64,000 nucleotides of DNA from Eucalyptus grandis (Eukaryota > Streptophyta > Magnoliopsida > Myrtales > Myrtaceae), in contig NC_052618.1 in assembly GCF_016545825.1 (NCBI RefSeq), positions 11,523,398-11,587,397 of the forward strand, read 5' to 3'. The notes beneath the pieces were generated by a model that worked only from the letters and a program-made list of their open reading frames with translations, did not search any database and was not told the DNA's origin. Within the stretch, counting starts at the first letter, position 1. Each line of letters begins with the position of its first letter. This document shows positions 32,396 through 44,700 of this stretch, in pieces. A program made the translations under genes and the position numbers.

Positions 32396-32551
32396 GGCTC
32401 GCCCTCATAGTGGCCAGCTAGAGGAAGGAGAGACGAGGGAGAAGGAGAAAAAAAGAAAAAGAAAAGAAAAATATGAATAAAGAATAAAAAAATTGAAAAA
32501 AAAAATTATTGAAAATTATTTACGTCAACGTCATTGGATGGGTGATATCTA

Positions 32552-32946
32552 GGGGTGTAAATGGTTCGGTTCGGTTCGGTTCGGTTTTTGAAAAACCGAA
32601 CCGAACCGAACCGTTCATCTTCGAATCCAGAACCGAACCGAAATTTTGGTTCGGTTCGGTTCGATTTGGTTCGGTTTTCGGTTTTCGGTTTTTAGCCTTT
32701 GGTTTTTGGTTTTTGTTTTTTTTTTTTTTTTTCTGTTAAACTTAGATTTCTCCACTTTTATTTCTCCATTTTTATTTGTTGGTTCGGTTCGGTTTGGTTA
32801 ACCGATAAAACCGAACCGAACCGAACCGAAAATTTTCGGTTTTTAATGAAAACCGAACCAAATGAAAACCGAACAAAAAACCGAATTTTTCGGTTCGGCT
32901 CGGCTCGGTTCGGTTCGATTTTCGGTTCGGGAATTGACACCCCACC
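32552..32946. mobile_element. hAT-type MITE with GGTTC pentamer arrays (395 bp)
   Basis: The termini are GGGGTGTAAATGG and GAATTGACACCCCACC, imperfect inverted repeats of the hAT GGGGTGTCAA type. GATATCTA flanks both ends (32544-32551 and 32947-32954), a perfect 8-bp target duplication as expected for hAT insertions. The interior is a palindromic arrangement of TTCGG/CCGAA pentamers on both sides of a short T-rich centre. It has no transposase. Confidence 0.85.
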
Positions 32947-33120
32947 GATATCTACGTCAATGCTAGCTGGCTAAAATTGATCAAATGGAGTAAATTGATA
33001 TAATTACAAAAAGTTTAGGAGATTGAATTGGCAAAGAAAAAAATTTAAGACTGAATTGAAAAAATTATAATAAATTTAAGATTATTTTGATAATTTTTTT
33101 TTATGACTTGACTGTATTAA

Positions 33121-35540
33121 TTTAATAAATTTTAAAATTTAATTGAATTGTCTGAGCCAAATTTCTCTTGCTTTTGAAATCTGTGCAAGGTTGGGGCTCC
33201 ACCACTTTCGATCCATCCAAGAACAATCCACCGACCCGAATTAATGTTCCTGCGGCGCCCGGATTTAGGAAAAAATTGCAGCAATTGGCCCCCGTGGCCT
33301 TCAATTCCTGGAGTCTGTCGGCCTTCCCATTGTCTCAATCAGAACGACCCTAATATCTTGCGGGTACTGGAGCAGTAGAGAAAGTTATTGCATTTGTACC
33401 AAGCCGATTTACTTCACAATCGTGTTCATTTCGATTTTGAATGAGTTTTGCGAATTCTCGGATCGCGGCTTGAAGTCTACAGTCCTTTTTTAAGGAAGAA
33501 CGTCTGATTCTAAAGAAGTTTGGCCACAATTAAAGTCAACCGCTTGATCTAGTGAATTTTAGAACTTTCAAGTCATCTCATTTATATATAGTTTTGATCA
33601 TTTTAATTGTAAAAGGACTTCAAAATGTTTAAACCAGCTGTTAGGGGGGCATATTTGGTTCCAAAGAAAGAATGTCTATTTCAAAGAAAGCTTTATTACA
33701 ATTTACGGTCAGGTGCTTGACATTGTGAACGTATTGGAAGTGACATTGGGAAAATTGCTTTAATGAAATGATGTTGGACTAATATTTACAAAGCACATGT
33801 ATTAATAAAAAGAAAAAACATATAGATTCACCAATGGTTACTTTCTCATGTAAAAACCTGCTAATCACATTGATAAGTTACTAACCACGTTAAAACTGCA
33901 AGTTGCTAAGTAGATGGAAAAATTGCAAGCTGTTGAGATGGTCTTTTTATATGAAAGGTTCAACCTGCAAACTTGCTAATGGGTTTGCTTTTATTTGTTT
34001 AATATGATCCAATAATTGGCAATGACTTTATGCAATTCATCAACTCGTGTAGCTTTCTCACTTTATACTTTTGCCGATTAAATCTTATTAACAACTCAAG
34101 CACTCCGGGCTTGTTCCAGGGAGGCCATGCGACCCTCGCTTGAGGTTTTTAGATATGGGCCTCCGTGACTTGAACTCCCATGACTCAAGATATAAAATCA
34201 CTTAGGGTTGTCGTTTAGAGACCCAACCACTTTCTTCCTTTTTTTTGGAAAAAAAAAAAAGGGAATAATACCTACGTGGACATGCCGGGCAGCCTGCCTG
34301 ATGGTTCAAAATACTTGGCAAAGTGGTTGCCAAACGCAACTTGGAAGGTTCAACCCGCAAACTTGCATTTTAAAGTCTTGCTCAGTGTTGCATTTATACT
34401 TTTTCCGATTAAATCTTATTAACAACTCAATCACTCCAGTCTTGCTCCCCGTTCAGGACCCACTTCCTTCCCTTTTGGGAGGGCAGATCTCAATATTTCT
34501 GCACTTATGTTGGTTTAAAAGATCCATCTGAATAATAAATACTCTCTCCTACCGACGTACTCAAAAAGCTTAGCTTAGTACGGTGCTTAATCATTCCACC
34601 CCTTTCATCTTCTCCCTGTACTTGGCATTCCTATCTCGACCAGTCCCAATCTAGACACAATCTCCATGGCCCCAAATCGGTCCGGCACCCGAAACCCGAC
34701 GCCAGTTGAGCCCGGCATGAGGCTCTGCCGAATCTGACCCCAACAACCAGTCCACCCGAGGCTTTTCCTCGTGCTTCCTTTCGATCATGATGACAAAGTC
34801 TGTTCCTTTAACACGCGGTGTAATAAATAAGGAAGGTTTTGCTCGAGCGGATGGTACTGTCCAGGCAACTTGCCAAAAATGGGCCCCCCCCACACGAGCC
34901 CTCGATTTCTCCCCAATTTCATTTTTGGCCCTACCGTCATCGTCACATGCTCCAGCTGCAGTGCATTACGGTTGACCAACTTTCTACTTCTTCTTCTTCT
35001 TCGTCTCTTCTTTTTCCTGCGCTACTTTACAACAGCCGAGCTGGAGTGGGGCCCCCGTGTCCCAATCGCCTCTTCCCCGTGACCGCGAGTATCTCGTCGG
35101 GCCCCACCGCAAAGGAAAACGCCGATCTCCCATTGGTCCTCCTCTTCAGCGGCCCTTCTCATCCTCCGCCCCTAGTCACTTTCATGAAAAGGGTGGAGAA
35201 TACCGATTCTACAAATTTTGGGAAAATTTTATTACAAAATAATTTAATCTTTTAGGCCCCATCTTAATAATATCCCTCATCTTACTTAATTAAGGAATAT
35301 CGACTTTTTTTTTTGGTAAGGAATCTCGACTTTTTTTTTCGTAAGGAATCTCAACTTTTTATCGTTTGCTTTTTTGGGAATTTTTTATATTCCTAAACAG
35401 TTCCAACAATAAGGAAAAAGAAGAAGAAAGAAATTGATCTTTGATGTTTTGGTGGCAGTACATGGGACTCTAAGACCCTGGAGCCCGGTTGGACTTGCTA
35501 AGTTGGAAGGCACAATTTAAAAATGCCAAGATGTACGATT
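33121..35540. other. Intergenic region, no identified gene
   Basis: A plus-strand frame at 33168-33353 (ends FPLSQSERP, contains RINVPAAPGFRKKLQQ) looks protein-like but is unrecognised. 34640-35200 is richer in GC with CT-rich words and could be a relic promoter or exon. A duplicated phrase (GATTAAATCTTATTAACAAC) occurs near 34076 and 34407. No gene can be supported. Confidence 0.4.
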
Positions 35541-35853
35541 AATATAATGAAAACCCCAAACTTGTACATTTATGACATTTATCCCAAATTAAATATTTTA
35601 ATTATTAAAATATTCCGAATTGATATATATGTGACAAATTTGTCCTCCATTAGTTTAAAATTTGACGTAAGAACCTAAATTAATATATCCGTCAATTACC
35701 AATTTAGTAATTTGATTGTAAAATTTAATGGAAATAAGTGGAGGGTAAATTTATCATAAATTTACTAGTTAGAGGTTTTTTGTGATTAAAAAATTAGTAT
35801 AAGATAAATTTCATAGGTGTACTAATTTAGAGTTTTTCATAGTATTAGCCCAT
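35541..35853. repeat. Family D inverted-repeat element
   Basis: It runs from AAAACCCCAAACTTGTACATTTATG to GAGTTTTTCATAGTATTAGCCC with inverted arms, resembling 25243-25753. Target duplications are not clear. Confidence 0.5.
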
Positions 35854-35879
35854 TAAGGAATCTCGACTTCTTATGGCTC

Positions 35880-36540
35880 CAATAATGAGACAAAAAACCC
35901 AATCTTTGATGTTTGGGCAGCAGTACATGGGACTTTGTGACCATTCAGCTCGATCGGACTTACTACGATATGATTTGAACGAGCCTGGACAAAGCATGTT
36001 CCTTCTTGATTGAGGACCACCCAGTCGAGTTAGATCCTATCACAAGCAAAGCTTGTTGTTACCTTGAATCATGGACCAGGTTCCTTGTCCTTGCTGGTCT
36101 TATCCCGATTAGAACTAGTCCATACCTATCGTTATCAAAAGCATCCACATTTACGCTTTTGAGAGCGATCTTGATAGAGAAATTACACTGATGATAAAGA
36201 CATGGATTAAATTACAAGTTCCATACAGCAATAAAGTTGCCCAATGAGCCACAAATGGCCAGGATTGCGTCCCCATCTTTTCGCACTTTTTGCCCCCGTT
36301 CGTTGCAGGAATCTCTTTTCCTTCACCCCGCTCGCGGCCTTTGGACAATAGGCTTGGCCTGTTGGGTGTCTTCTACGGTACCTGTGAGCTGTGATAAGTG
36401 TTTCCTTCCTCCCTTTTGCTTTTGCAAAAAGGGAAATTGATTTCTCAAGTCGGAATAGAGTGAAGATGACGCTTTTGTTCCTTCTTTGATTCGACACCCG
36501 ACTCAATGAAGAAATTCTACTTTTCTTCTGTTGATTTCTC
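35880..36540. repeat. Dispersed repeat shared with 50400-51090
   Basis: Both loci share GGACTTGCTA/GGACTTACTA, ACGAAGCATGTT-like, GACCACCCA/GACCGCCCA, CGTTATC-AAAGCATC, AAATTACAA-TTCC and AATAAAGTTGCCC words in the same order. Minus-strand frames in both encode a related WPFVAHWATLLLYGTCNLI / RPFVARRATLLSYGNCNLI stretch. It could be an old retroelement or a decayed gene; the class is unknown. Confidence 0.55.
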
Positions 36541-36736
36541 GATTGGATTGGACCCAATTGGTGCTTCAATAGCCCCTTTTTCAGTTGTTGGCATTTCGAG
36601 ATGCTTTCGAGCTTAAAAGAGGACAGATTGCACGCAAGATGCTTCGAGCTTAAAAGAGGACAGATTGCACGCAACAAAATGGTGCCAACAACTGAAAAAA
36701 GGGGCTATTGAAGCACCGATTGGGTCCAATCCAATC
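36541..36736. repeat. Foldback: 53/54-bp inverted arms around a 38-bp tandem duplication
   Basis: 36541-36593 is the reverse complement of 36683-36736, with one mismatch and a one-base T-run difference. The intervening loop consists largely of two ~38-bp direct copies (36601-36638, 36639-36675) containing GAGCTTAAAAGAGGACAG. The near-identity suggests a recent event. Confidence 0.9.
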
Positions 36737-36744
36737 GAGGGCAC

Positions 36745-39700
36745 CAACCATATCGTTCATTATAAGGTAGGTGATGGCAATGATTGCGCAATGATGGGTT
36801 AGTACAAAACTAACTTTATCTTTCGTTCATGATAGGATCGTTCCAACTCCACTGTCGGCTGATGATCTTTCGCTTCTTCTTCGGAGCATTAAATGTTGCG
36901 ATTTAATACGCAAGTTATCATGAGAATTGAGCATACATATCAAATGTTATGCTTATAATACTTTCGATTAATGCCGATAAAATTCTCAAATCAGTATATC
37001 CATGAGACAATTACCTGAACTAATTTTGTTTGATAGAAGACCTAAACATGAGCATCCTCAACTCAAATCTACTTTTCAACGGCATTCCGCTCGATATTTA
37101 GGTAAAATTTGTCATATTCCATGTCCAATCCATCTTGCAATCACGTGTTATGTGTGTTGACGCAAAGGTATTGGAAAAAATATTGATAGGTGGTAGATTT
37201 GGGTTGTTTGAGATTTTTTGTAAAATAAAAATTAATTTGGGATAAATATGTCATGGAATACTGTTTTGGTATTTTTAATGGTTTGAACTCTACTTTGCAA
37301 CGAAGGTGGAACTATTTTTGATTAAATTCTACATCGCTAATCTCCATGGAGTAGTTTCTTGAGTTGGTTCCAACAATCCTCCCAATTTTGATCATCGGAA
37401 AATGCTAATTTTTTTGGCATTTCAGGTTGCATGACTTAATGTTCTAGTGACACGACTTTGTCATGATCATTATTGACTCCGAAGGAACCTTGCACCCATA
37501 GCAAGGTACATTAATTATCTTTGTCGCAAATTATCAATAGGGTATATCAAATCTAGGTCTAGTCATGCCTCATCCATATCACTTATATTTTATTGTATGA
37601 TCCATTATCTCAAAAATGTACACCAAAAGAGGAAAAGGAGATGAAGTGAAGAGAAAATCGAACTGGGTTTTGGCCGTCCCATGTGACATATCGACATTCA
37701 TGCAATTGTTGATTTTGAGATTGAGAATATATGAGCAATCCATCGGATACGAAATGACCAGAGTGTCAATTAGGTTATGCAATGTTCACTGGCTTCATTT
37801 AGGATTCTATTGAAGATTATGCAATGCAAGAGTCGTTGCAATCACCTCTAAAGTTCTTCTCATTTAGTGCGCTTGCTTGTCTTTCACAGCATCCTTAGTT
37901 CGAGGGTTCGACTGGCTTGAAGTGTGGAACCCAATCTATGCTTCAATGATTCTCCATTTCATAAAGAAAAAAATAAAAATAAATAAGGGAAATGAATTTC
38001 TCATGTCAACATCGAGTGAAGAAGACGTTTGCTCTTCTTTATTTAACACCCAACTCAATAAAGAAATTCGCCATTTTCTTTTTGCTCCATTTTCTTGCAT
38101 GCATTTTTCGTCCTATTTGTGTTCGAAGGCATCTCGAAGAGGGGACAAAGTAAATAAAAACAAGACGTGTATTGAAGGAATATTAGGGTCCCCCAGAGGC
38201 ACCAACCATTTCGTTTTCTATAAAAGCTCGACTGGCGTCGCATTGATTGTACGTATGGGGATACTACAAAATTAACGTTATCTTCTTTTCATATGATAGA
38301 ATCGTTCCAGCTTCATTGGCGGCTCATGATCTTTCCCTTCTCGTTTGGAGTATACTATGTCGTGATGTGGTGTACAATGTTATCTTGAGAATCGAGCATG
38401 CGTGTTGAATGTTATACTTATTATAATCCTCATCATGGTCAATACCATTAAAAGTCCTAAACCCCCATGGTACTTTCACCCCCAAATTATTCTTGTCTCG
38501 TAAAAAATACAAAACGGTTATTCTGACGTAATTCTACTCTCCGTTGGCATTTCATCCAATGCTTTGTTAAAAGGGATACGTATCAATACGGGTGGGTTTT
38601 CCACGCCTAATTTGTCATTCTCCACGTCATATCTATTTTAAGAGTCGTCTGTCATGTGTGATAACTCATATGCATTATAATGAGATACTGAATGGAATAA
38701 TGATGAATGGTAGATAAGGGTAAGAGGCAATAGTTGTATTTTTTTTTAATACGAAAATTAGTTTATGAATAAATGTATCATGAGGTACCAATTTGAGACT
38801 TTTAATTTTTAATTAGAGTGGAACTATTTTGGATTAGATTTCGTATGGTTAACCTTCACAAAATAATTCCTAGAGCCAATTCAAACAACTCCTCCTAGTT
38901 TCAATCATTATGAAAAGGGCTAATACTATAAAAAAATCTCAATCTGGGTATATATGTAATGCATTTACCGAAATTAGTTCTTGTGACAAAAAATTCAAAT
39001 TGTTACCCTTATCCTACATTTACATCAAACTAAATTTTGTATCATAAAAGAAATCCAAAATCAATACACCAGCGTCACATTTATCTTAAACTAATTTCAT
39101 GTGATCAAAAAACTCAGATCACCAGAATTAGGGATATTAGGGATTTGCCAATCTAAGACTTTGGTAATTTGGGATTTTTTTTTTGTGACATGAAATTTAA
39201 TGTGGGCTAAATATGGCATAAACATACTAATTTGTGATTTTTGTGACACAAAATTAGTTTGCGACAAATGTAGCACGTGTATCAATTCGGAACCTTGATG
39301 ACATGAAACTTAATATTAGGTAATTGTCGCATGAATGTGCCGGTTAAAAATTTAGATGATACAAAAATTAATTTGAGATAAATGTGGCACGAGTTTATCA
39401 ATTTGAGATGTTTGATAATATTAACCCTCGAGAAAATTTTATTTTTTCAGCATTGTAGGCCGACATGACTTGAGCCATTCTATTGATTAGCCACAATGAT
39501 CATTGAGTCCAAGGTTCATTTATTTTTCAATAATATGTGTCACAAAGTATCATAAGAGTAAACAAATTTCAGTTCTTTTCACTTTCTTTTTTGCGGAAGA
39601 AATTTTTGCTTTGCTTCCAAGAAAGGGGAATAATACCGTGGCGGCTAGACAAGCTTCATCCGTTGATCAAAATTATTATCATTGCTTCTGTTTTCTTGTA

Positions 39701-39975
39701 TGACTTGAAGTTAATGCTCATAACATGACAATTTCATCTATATAATATGAAGAGAAAATCTAACCGGTTGGGTCCCTTCCATGTGACATATCGACATTAA
39801 TTCATGCGATTGTTGACTTGAGTTCAAGAATCATGAGCAACCCACCTAATACGAGATGATCACGATGTGAATTGGCTTATCCGATACTCACCGTATTCAT
39901 TTAGCACCCAATCACCATCGTGTGATGCAAGGGTCTTTGCAGTCACCTTCCTAATCCTTCGCACTAGATAGCATG
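36745..39975. repeat. Large tandem duplication of non-coding DNA
   Basis: Copy A (about 36745-37880) and copy B (about 38185-39975) share colinear blocks: GATAGAATCGTTCCA/GATAGGATCGTTCCA, GCATTAAATG-type, GGGTTG...AAATTAGTTT, CATGTGACATATCGACATT, CGAGATGA/CGAAATGA and CACTCTTCGCACTAG-like ends. A third, partial copy of the first block is at 53940-54550. Both copies contain family-D-like arms. No coding gene was found. Confidence 0.6.
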
Positions 39976-40039
39976 ATTGGCCTAGCGATCACATGCTCAC
40001 TTATCTCTAATGAGATCTTGTATTCAAGCCTTTTGACCG

Positions 40040-40330
40040 ATTTGTGGTCATTAGAGCTGGTAAAATGGGTAATAAACCCATATTATGATCCATTTTTTAT
40101 GATTCATTTTTAGTTAAATGAGTCATATATGGGTCAAGTGAAAATTAAATATGGGTCGTAAATGGGTCAAGTGAAAATTAAATACGAGTCGGAAATAGAT
40201 CAAGTGAAAGTTAAATATGGATCAGAAATGAATCTAAGAAAATAAAACACAAAAAGATATGAGTCTAAATGGGTTGTTAAGAAACCCACTTTAAACTGGT
40301 CATGGACCTGGGTTATATACTTCTTATACG
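40040..40330. repeat. ~34-bp minisatellite in a MITE-like segment
   Basis: The phrase GGGTCAAGTGAAAATTAAAT recurs three to four times (about 40130-40235) with small changes. The segment starts with AGAGCTGGTAAAATGGG, a common plant MITE end, and has GGGTTTATTACCC-like inverted words. The element boundary is uncertain. Confidence 0.55.
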
Positions 40331-41324
40331 ATACTCATGTGATTTTCTATTTCATTAAAAGTACAGCAAATTTAAATAAAATGTTTGAATCAGCATGGTG
40401 AGCATTTTCATAATAATAAATAAAGATGAGGATCCTCTGCAATTTTAGGGTAACTGGACCGTATTGCTCTAAATTGACCAAAGTACCCCATTATTTAATT
40501 GGATTTACACTACAATAATATTTCATATCGTTTATATGTGGGATTTAAATGGAGCTTCTTCATACCTATAAGTTTTTAGATTTTGGATTGGACATTTTAA
40601 AATTTTATCAAAACAATATTCGGCATAGGTTTTACTGTGTATACAACCTCCTATTTGCCAAATTTCACACGTTAGAATACATATAATCTCCTTCCATCGA
40701 TAAATTTAAATTTTTGGAACAAAAAACTCGAATCCTCTCTTCCCTTCTCCCTCCGTCTCTCACTCCCCATCCACCTCAGCTGCTCAGCCTCCCTCACCAC
40801 CATTGCCGATCGCAAGCTCGCCGTCTCCGTCGCCGTCGCCATTGCGATCTCCCCAACCCCACCTCCCCCCTTCTTCTTTATCCCTAACCCTAGGACCTAT
40901 GTTCTCTCTTTGCCACCAGTGGCGGAGGCTCTAAAGGCCACAACAGCAGTGGCGACAAGGCAGTGATGGCCCAAGGAGGAAGAAGAAGAAGAAGAAGAGT
41001 GGGAGAAGTAAAAAGAAAGGAAAAAGAAAAAGTCTAAAATAAATCTTAATCCTGAGTTGGATTTTCCTTTTCTCTTTCTTTTTTCTTTTCTTTTTGGCCC
41101 ATCTCCTCCATATGTACAATCTCGAATTCGGCGTTAAATACTCCAACAAACTCCAAGCAAATCCCCCATCCCGTTCCCCCTCTCTCTTCTCTCCATCTCC
41201 GACGCCCGATTCCTCAGCCCCGCCTTCATTTTTCACGAGAAGAAACCTCATCGACGAGCAACCCAAAACCACATCCATTTCAGCCATCGACACTCTGCTT
41301 GCTGACTCGGTCTCTGTCCCCCTC

Positions 41325-41330
<6 letters not shown>
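40331..41330. other. Intergenic/upstream region of BXL4
   Basis: It is AT-rich to 40730. 40730-40930 is C-rich with GCCGTCTCCGTCGCCG-like words, then a GAAGAAG run (40975-41000) and a T-rich tract. This layout recalls the GC-rich centres of local MITEs, but no ends were identified. No gene. Confidence 0.4.
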
Positions 41331-41358
<28 letters not shown>

Positions 41359-41359
41359 A
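41331..41359 (+). repeat. (CT)n microsatellite upstream of BXL4
   Basis: About 14 CT units lie some 300 bp upstream of the TATA box. Confidence 0.9.
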
Positions 41360-41659
41360 GGCGTTCAGACAAGTTGGCAGTAGCATCCAAACAAGGAAAA
41401 GCAGACCCCCCCTTTGTTTATCGAGGAGAGACAGAGAGAAACCCAATCACGGGCTCGTCTAGTGCTTTATCCACTAGTGCACTGTTGCTAGTGTATGTAT
41501 AGACCCATTAAGATTCTCCCTGTTGGCATCCTCCATAGCAAGCGCCTCATTCACTGCAGCCTCGTTTTTCTTCCTCCTGTTCCTCGTCCGATAGCCCATC
41601 GGCAATCACGGGCTGCTACAAAACAAACGCCTCCCCCCTGTTCAGCACCGCGTCCCAGC

Positions 41660-41669
41660 CTTATATAAC
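41660..41669 (+). promoter_or_regulatory. TATA box of BXL4
   Basis: CTTATATAACCC lies about 90 bp upstream of the start codon, a good core-promoter position. Confidence 0.6.
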
Positions 41670-41752
41670 CCACGTATTGCTCGTCTTTCCTCCGTGTCGC
41701 GGGGCATTGCATTTGTTCAGAGAGTTGCTCTCGGGAGGTCGCGCGCCCTCCC

Positions 41753-44700
41753 ATGATGACCCCTGCCCAGAACAGAGCGCCGAAGGTGTCCTCTGTTTTG
41801 CTCTGCCTCTGCTGCATTCATGCGTTCTTCTCGTGCGCCGTCCGTCTGGTCGCGGGCCAGACGCCCAAGCCGGTATTCGCCTGCGACGTGGACGGCAACC
41901 CGAGCCTCGCCGCCTTCGGGTTCTGCAACACGTCGTGGGGGGTCGAGGCGCGGGTGGCGGACCTGGTGCAGCGGCTCACCCTGCAGGAGAAGGTCGGGTT
42001 CCTGGTGAGCGGCGCCGGCAATGTGGACCGCCTGGGGATCCCCAAGTACGAGTGGTGGTCGGAGGCGCTGCATGGGGTGTCGTACGTCGGGCCCGGGACC
42101 AAGTTCTCGAGCCCCGTCCCCGGAGCGACCAGCTTCCCCCAGGTGATCCTGACGGCGGCGTCGTTCAATGCCACCCTGTTCGAGACCATCGGGAAGGTTA
42201 GCGAGTTCACATCATATCACTCTCTCACTCTTCCTCTTTCTTGCGCTTCTCTGCTTTTGACTTCCGCGTGCAGATTTGGATATTGTATTCGTGTCCGCCC
42301 GTCGTAGTTGTCCGCATCATGCACAATGATATGATATAAAAAAGCTCGAAACTTTTTCCAACGTGATAAGAAAGTTCGTGACAGACGGCCATCAGAACGG
42401 CTGGCGGGGACCACCGGCCACTGTCACTCGAATCGGTAGATGCATTGCGCACAGTGAAATCAGAAACTTCACACCGTTACATAAGAATTTTCATGTAAAA
42501 ATAGCCGCGTCAAGATTCTGTGAATTCTTTTCATGTCATTCCTCCGATCTAAGTTTCTGCGTTGGCGGCTACTGTTCCTGATATTCAGTTAATGCATGTT
42601 GACATTTGCGACCGACGTCCTAACTCGTAGTGTCGCATCTTGATTGCCATTCTATATCTTAACTCTCTAAATGCTGCATTAAACAGGCCCCGATATATGT
42701 CATAGGTAGTGCTGGATGTAGGATTTACGCCGTTTCTTCATCCACTATTTGATTTGAATCCGAACCCACAAACTACAAGATCGAGAAGTGCAAATGCACA
42801 TTGCTGCAGATGATTTCTCAGCTCCTTGCTGTGAGATTCCTGATACTAGGGAAAATGAAAACTCGCTTTTTTTGAGGTGAAACTGCAATGATGACAATGG
42901 CCATGAAAAGTACTATGAAACTGGGAGGAGTAGAAGCGTCAGGTTCTGTAGGGGAAGAAGATCTTTTGGTTGGATTCTCAACCACTCTGGCATCGGTTGG
43001 TGCTACCTTTTTAGCTGTACACCATATGAAATGCAGTAAATGCAACCCCCCTAAAGAAAAAAATAGAGAGAGCTGACCGACCCTGACTTTAAAGGCACTA
43101 GGCTAAAGTCTATCCATGCTTGGCTTGTTCCCACTGCCAAGTTTGACAAAAACATCAACAAACCTTCAACTGGGTTGTCTGTACTATTGTGGAAAAACAA
43201 GTAATGTCGACACAAGAATTAGTAAGTTTTGATCCTGTGTAGGGTTGCTGCATGAGGAAATCTTGCATACATTGAAGGACAGTAGAGAAGGGTCTCTGCA
43301 TCTATGAGTATCACCATCATTTGGAACTGTTAGGTTGGTGTTTATTAGTTGGTGGAGATGATAATTACTGGAGCTGGCAAAAGGAGGGTGGTGTCATGAG
43401 CATTGCCATGTCATTGCACAAAGTTAGTTCCTTCCTTCGCACTCAATGAGGGGGACCAATTTCAATTGTTAAATGCTGGAAACAGAAAGTATTTTATAAG
43501 GGAGGAGTGTTTAGATGATTCCGCCAGAGTTTCGAATATATTGGAAGAAAGGATAGACAAGACTGTGACCGGAAAATAAGAGAAAATCACGAGTTGAGTG
43601 ATTTAAATTTTCGTGAAATGGGGGAATAAGGAAACACAAGTGAATCTTTTCCTAGTGATCATATAAGAATACATGATCTGTTTCTTGACAGTACTTCTGC
43701 AATACCCAAGTTTAAGACTATTTCATTCCAATACCCCTAGATTTCATACTATCTTGCTGATTGTTGTCGCATTTGTAGTCCGGAAAAGAATTAGTTTCTC
43801 ATTCCAACTAGGACAAAAAGTTAAACATTCTAAAGCTCTGCACAATAATATGGAGAAGAGTAGACGAATTATGCAATAGCTTTGCTGAAGCAGGTGGTTT
43901 CGACAGAAGCCCGGGCAATGCACAATGTGGGGTTAGCCGGATTAACGTTTTGGTCCCCAAATGTCAACATATTCAGAGACCCGAGATGGGGGCGGGGCCA
44001 GGAGACTCCGGGGGAAGACCCGCTGCTTTCGAGCAAGTATGCGGCAGGTTATGTCCGAGGCCTACAAAAGAGCGACGACGGAAATGCGGACCGGCTTAAG
44101 GTTGCTGCCTGTTGCAAACATTATACTGCATATGATGTCGATAACTGGAAGGGTGTCAATCGCCTTACCTTCAACGCTGTGGTAAATAGCAATTTTTGGA
44201 CTTCTGTTTCGCTTTCATTCAATTTGATTTATCAACCAGTTACATGCATAACCATGTCAAGTTAATCTCCCGAACCTGTTGTGGTGGACTGATTAGGTAA
44301 CACAACAAGATTTAGATGATACGTTTCAACCGCCATTCAAGAGTTGTGTCCTTGACGGCAATGTTGCGAGTGTGATGTGCTCCTACAACCAGGTTAATGG
44401 TAAGCCGACATGTGCAGACCCGGACCTTCTTGCTGGGACCATCCGAGGAAAATGGAAATTGAACGGGTAACTTTCCATTTCACTTTCCATTTCTCGTGCA
44501 TTGCTATTCAATACTTTTGATCGATTATTGTGACGTTGTTTATGCAAAAGGATCGGTTAATGCAGATACATCGTTTCGGATTGCGATTCGGTGGAAGTTT
44601 TGTATGACAAACAACACTATACTAAAACACCAGAAGAGGCTGCAGCTAAGGCCATTTTGGCAGGTAGATGCAATTTCATACTGTGCTTTGATCGATTACA

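Larger units (their letters stand above)
31400..33120. mobile_element. Repeat family B, copy 2, carrying a nested hAT-type MITE
   Basis: AT-rich arms at 31400-31740 and 32950-33120 are inverted relatives (AAAATTTTTAAAAAGT and AATTGAATTGGCAAAG words). A pyrimidine tract and a GC-rich centre lie inside. The right half is interrupted by the element at 32552-32946. It has the same plan as 11065-12405. Confidence 0.5.

Noticed and set aside
36207..36677. 156-codon minus-strand frame as a gene
   Set aside because: It spans a dispersed repeat and half of the foldback; no domain, and its relative at 50400-50972 has a different extent.
41677..42210. Other-frame ORFs overlapping BXL4 exon 1
   Set aside because: They are shadows of the GC-rich first exon; the BXL4 frame has a signal peptide and family motifs.
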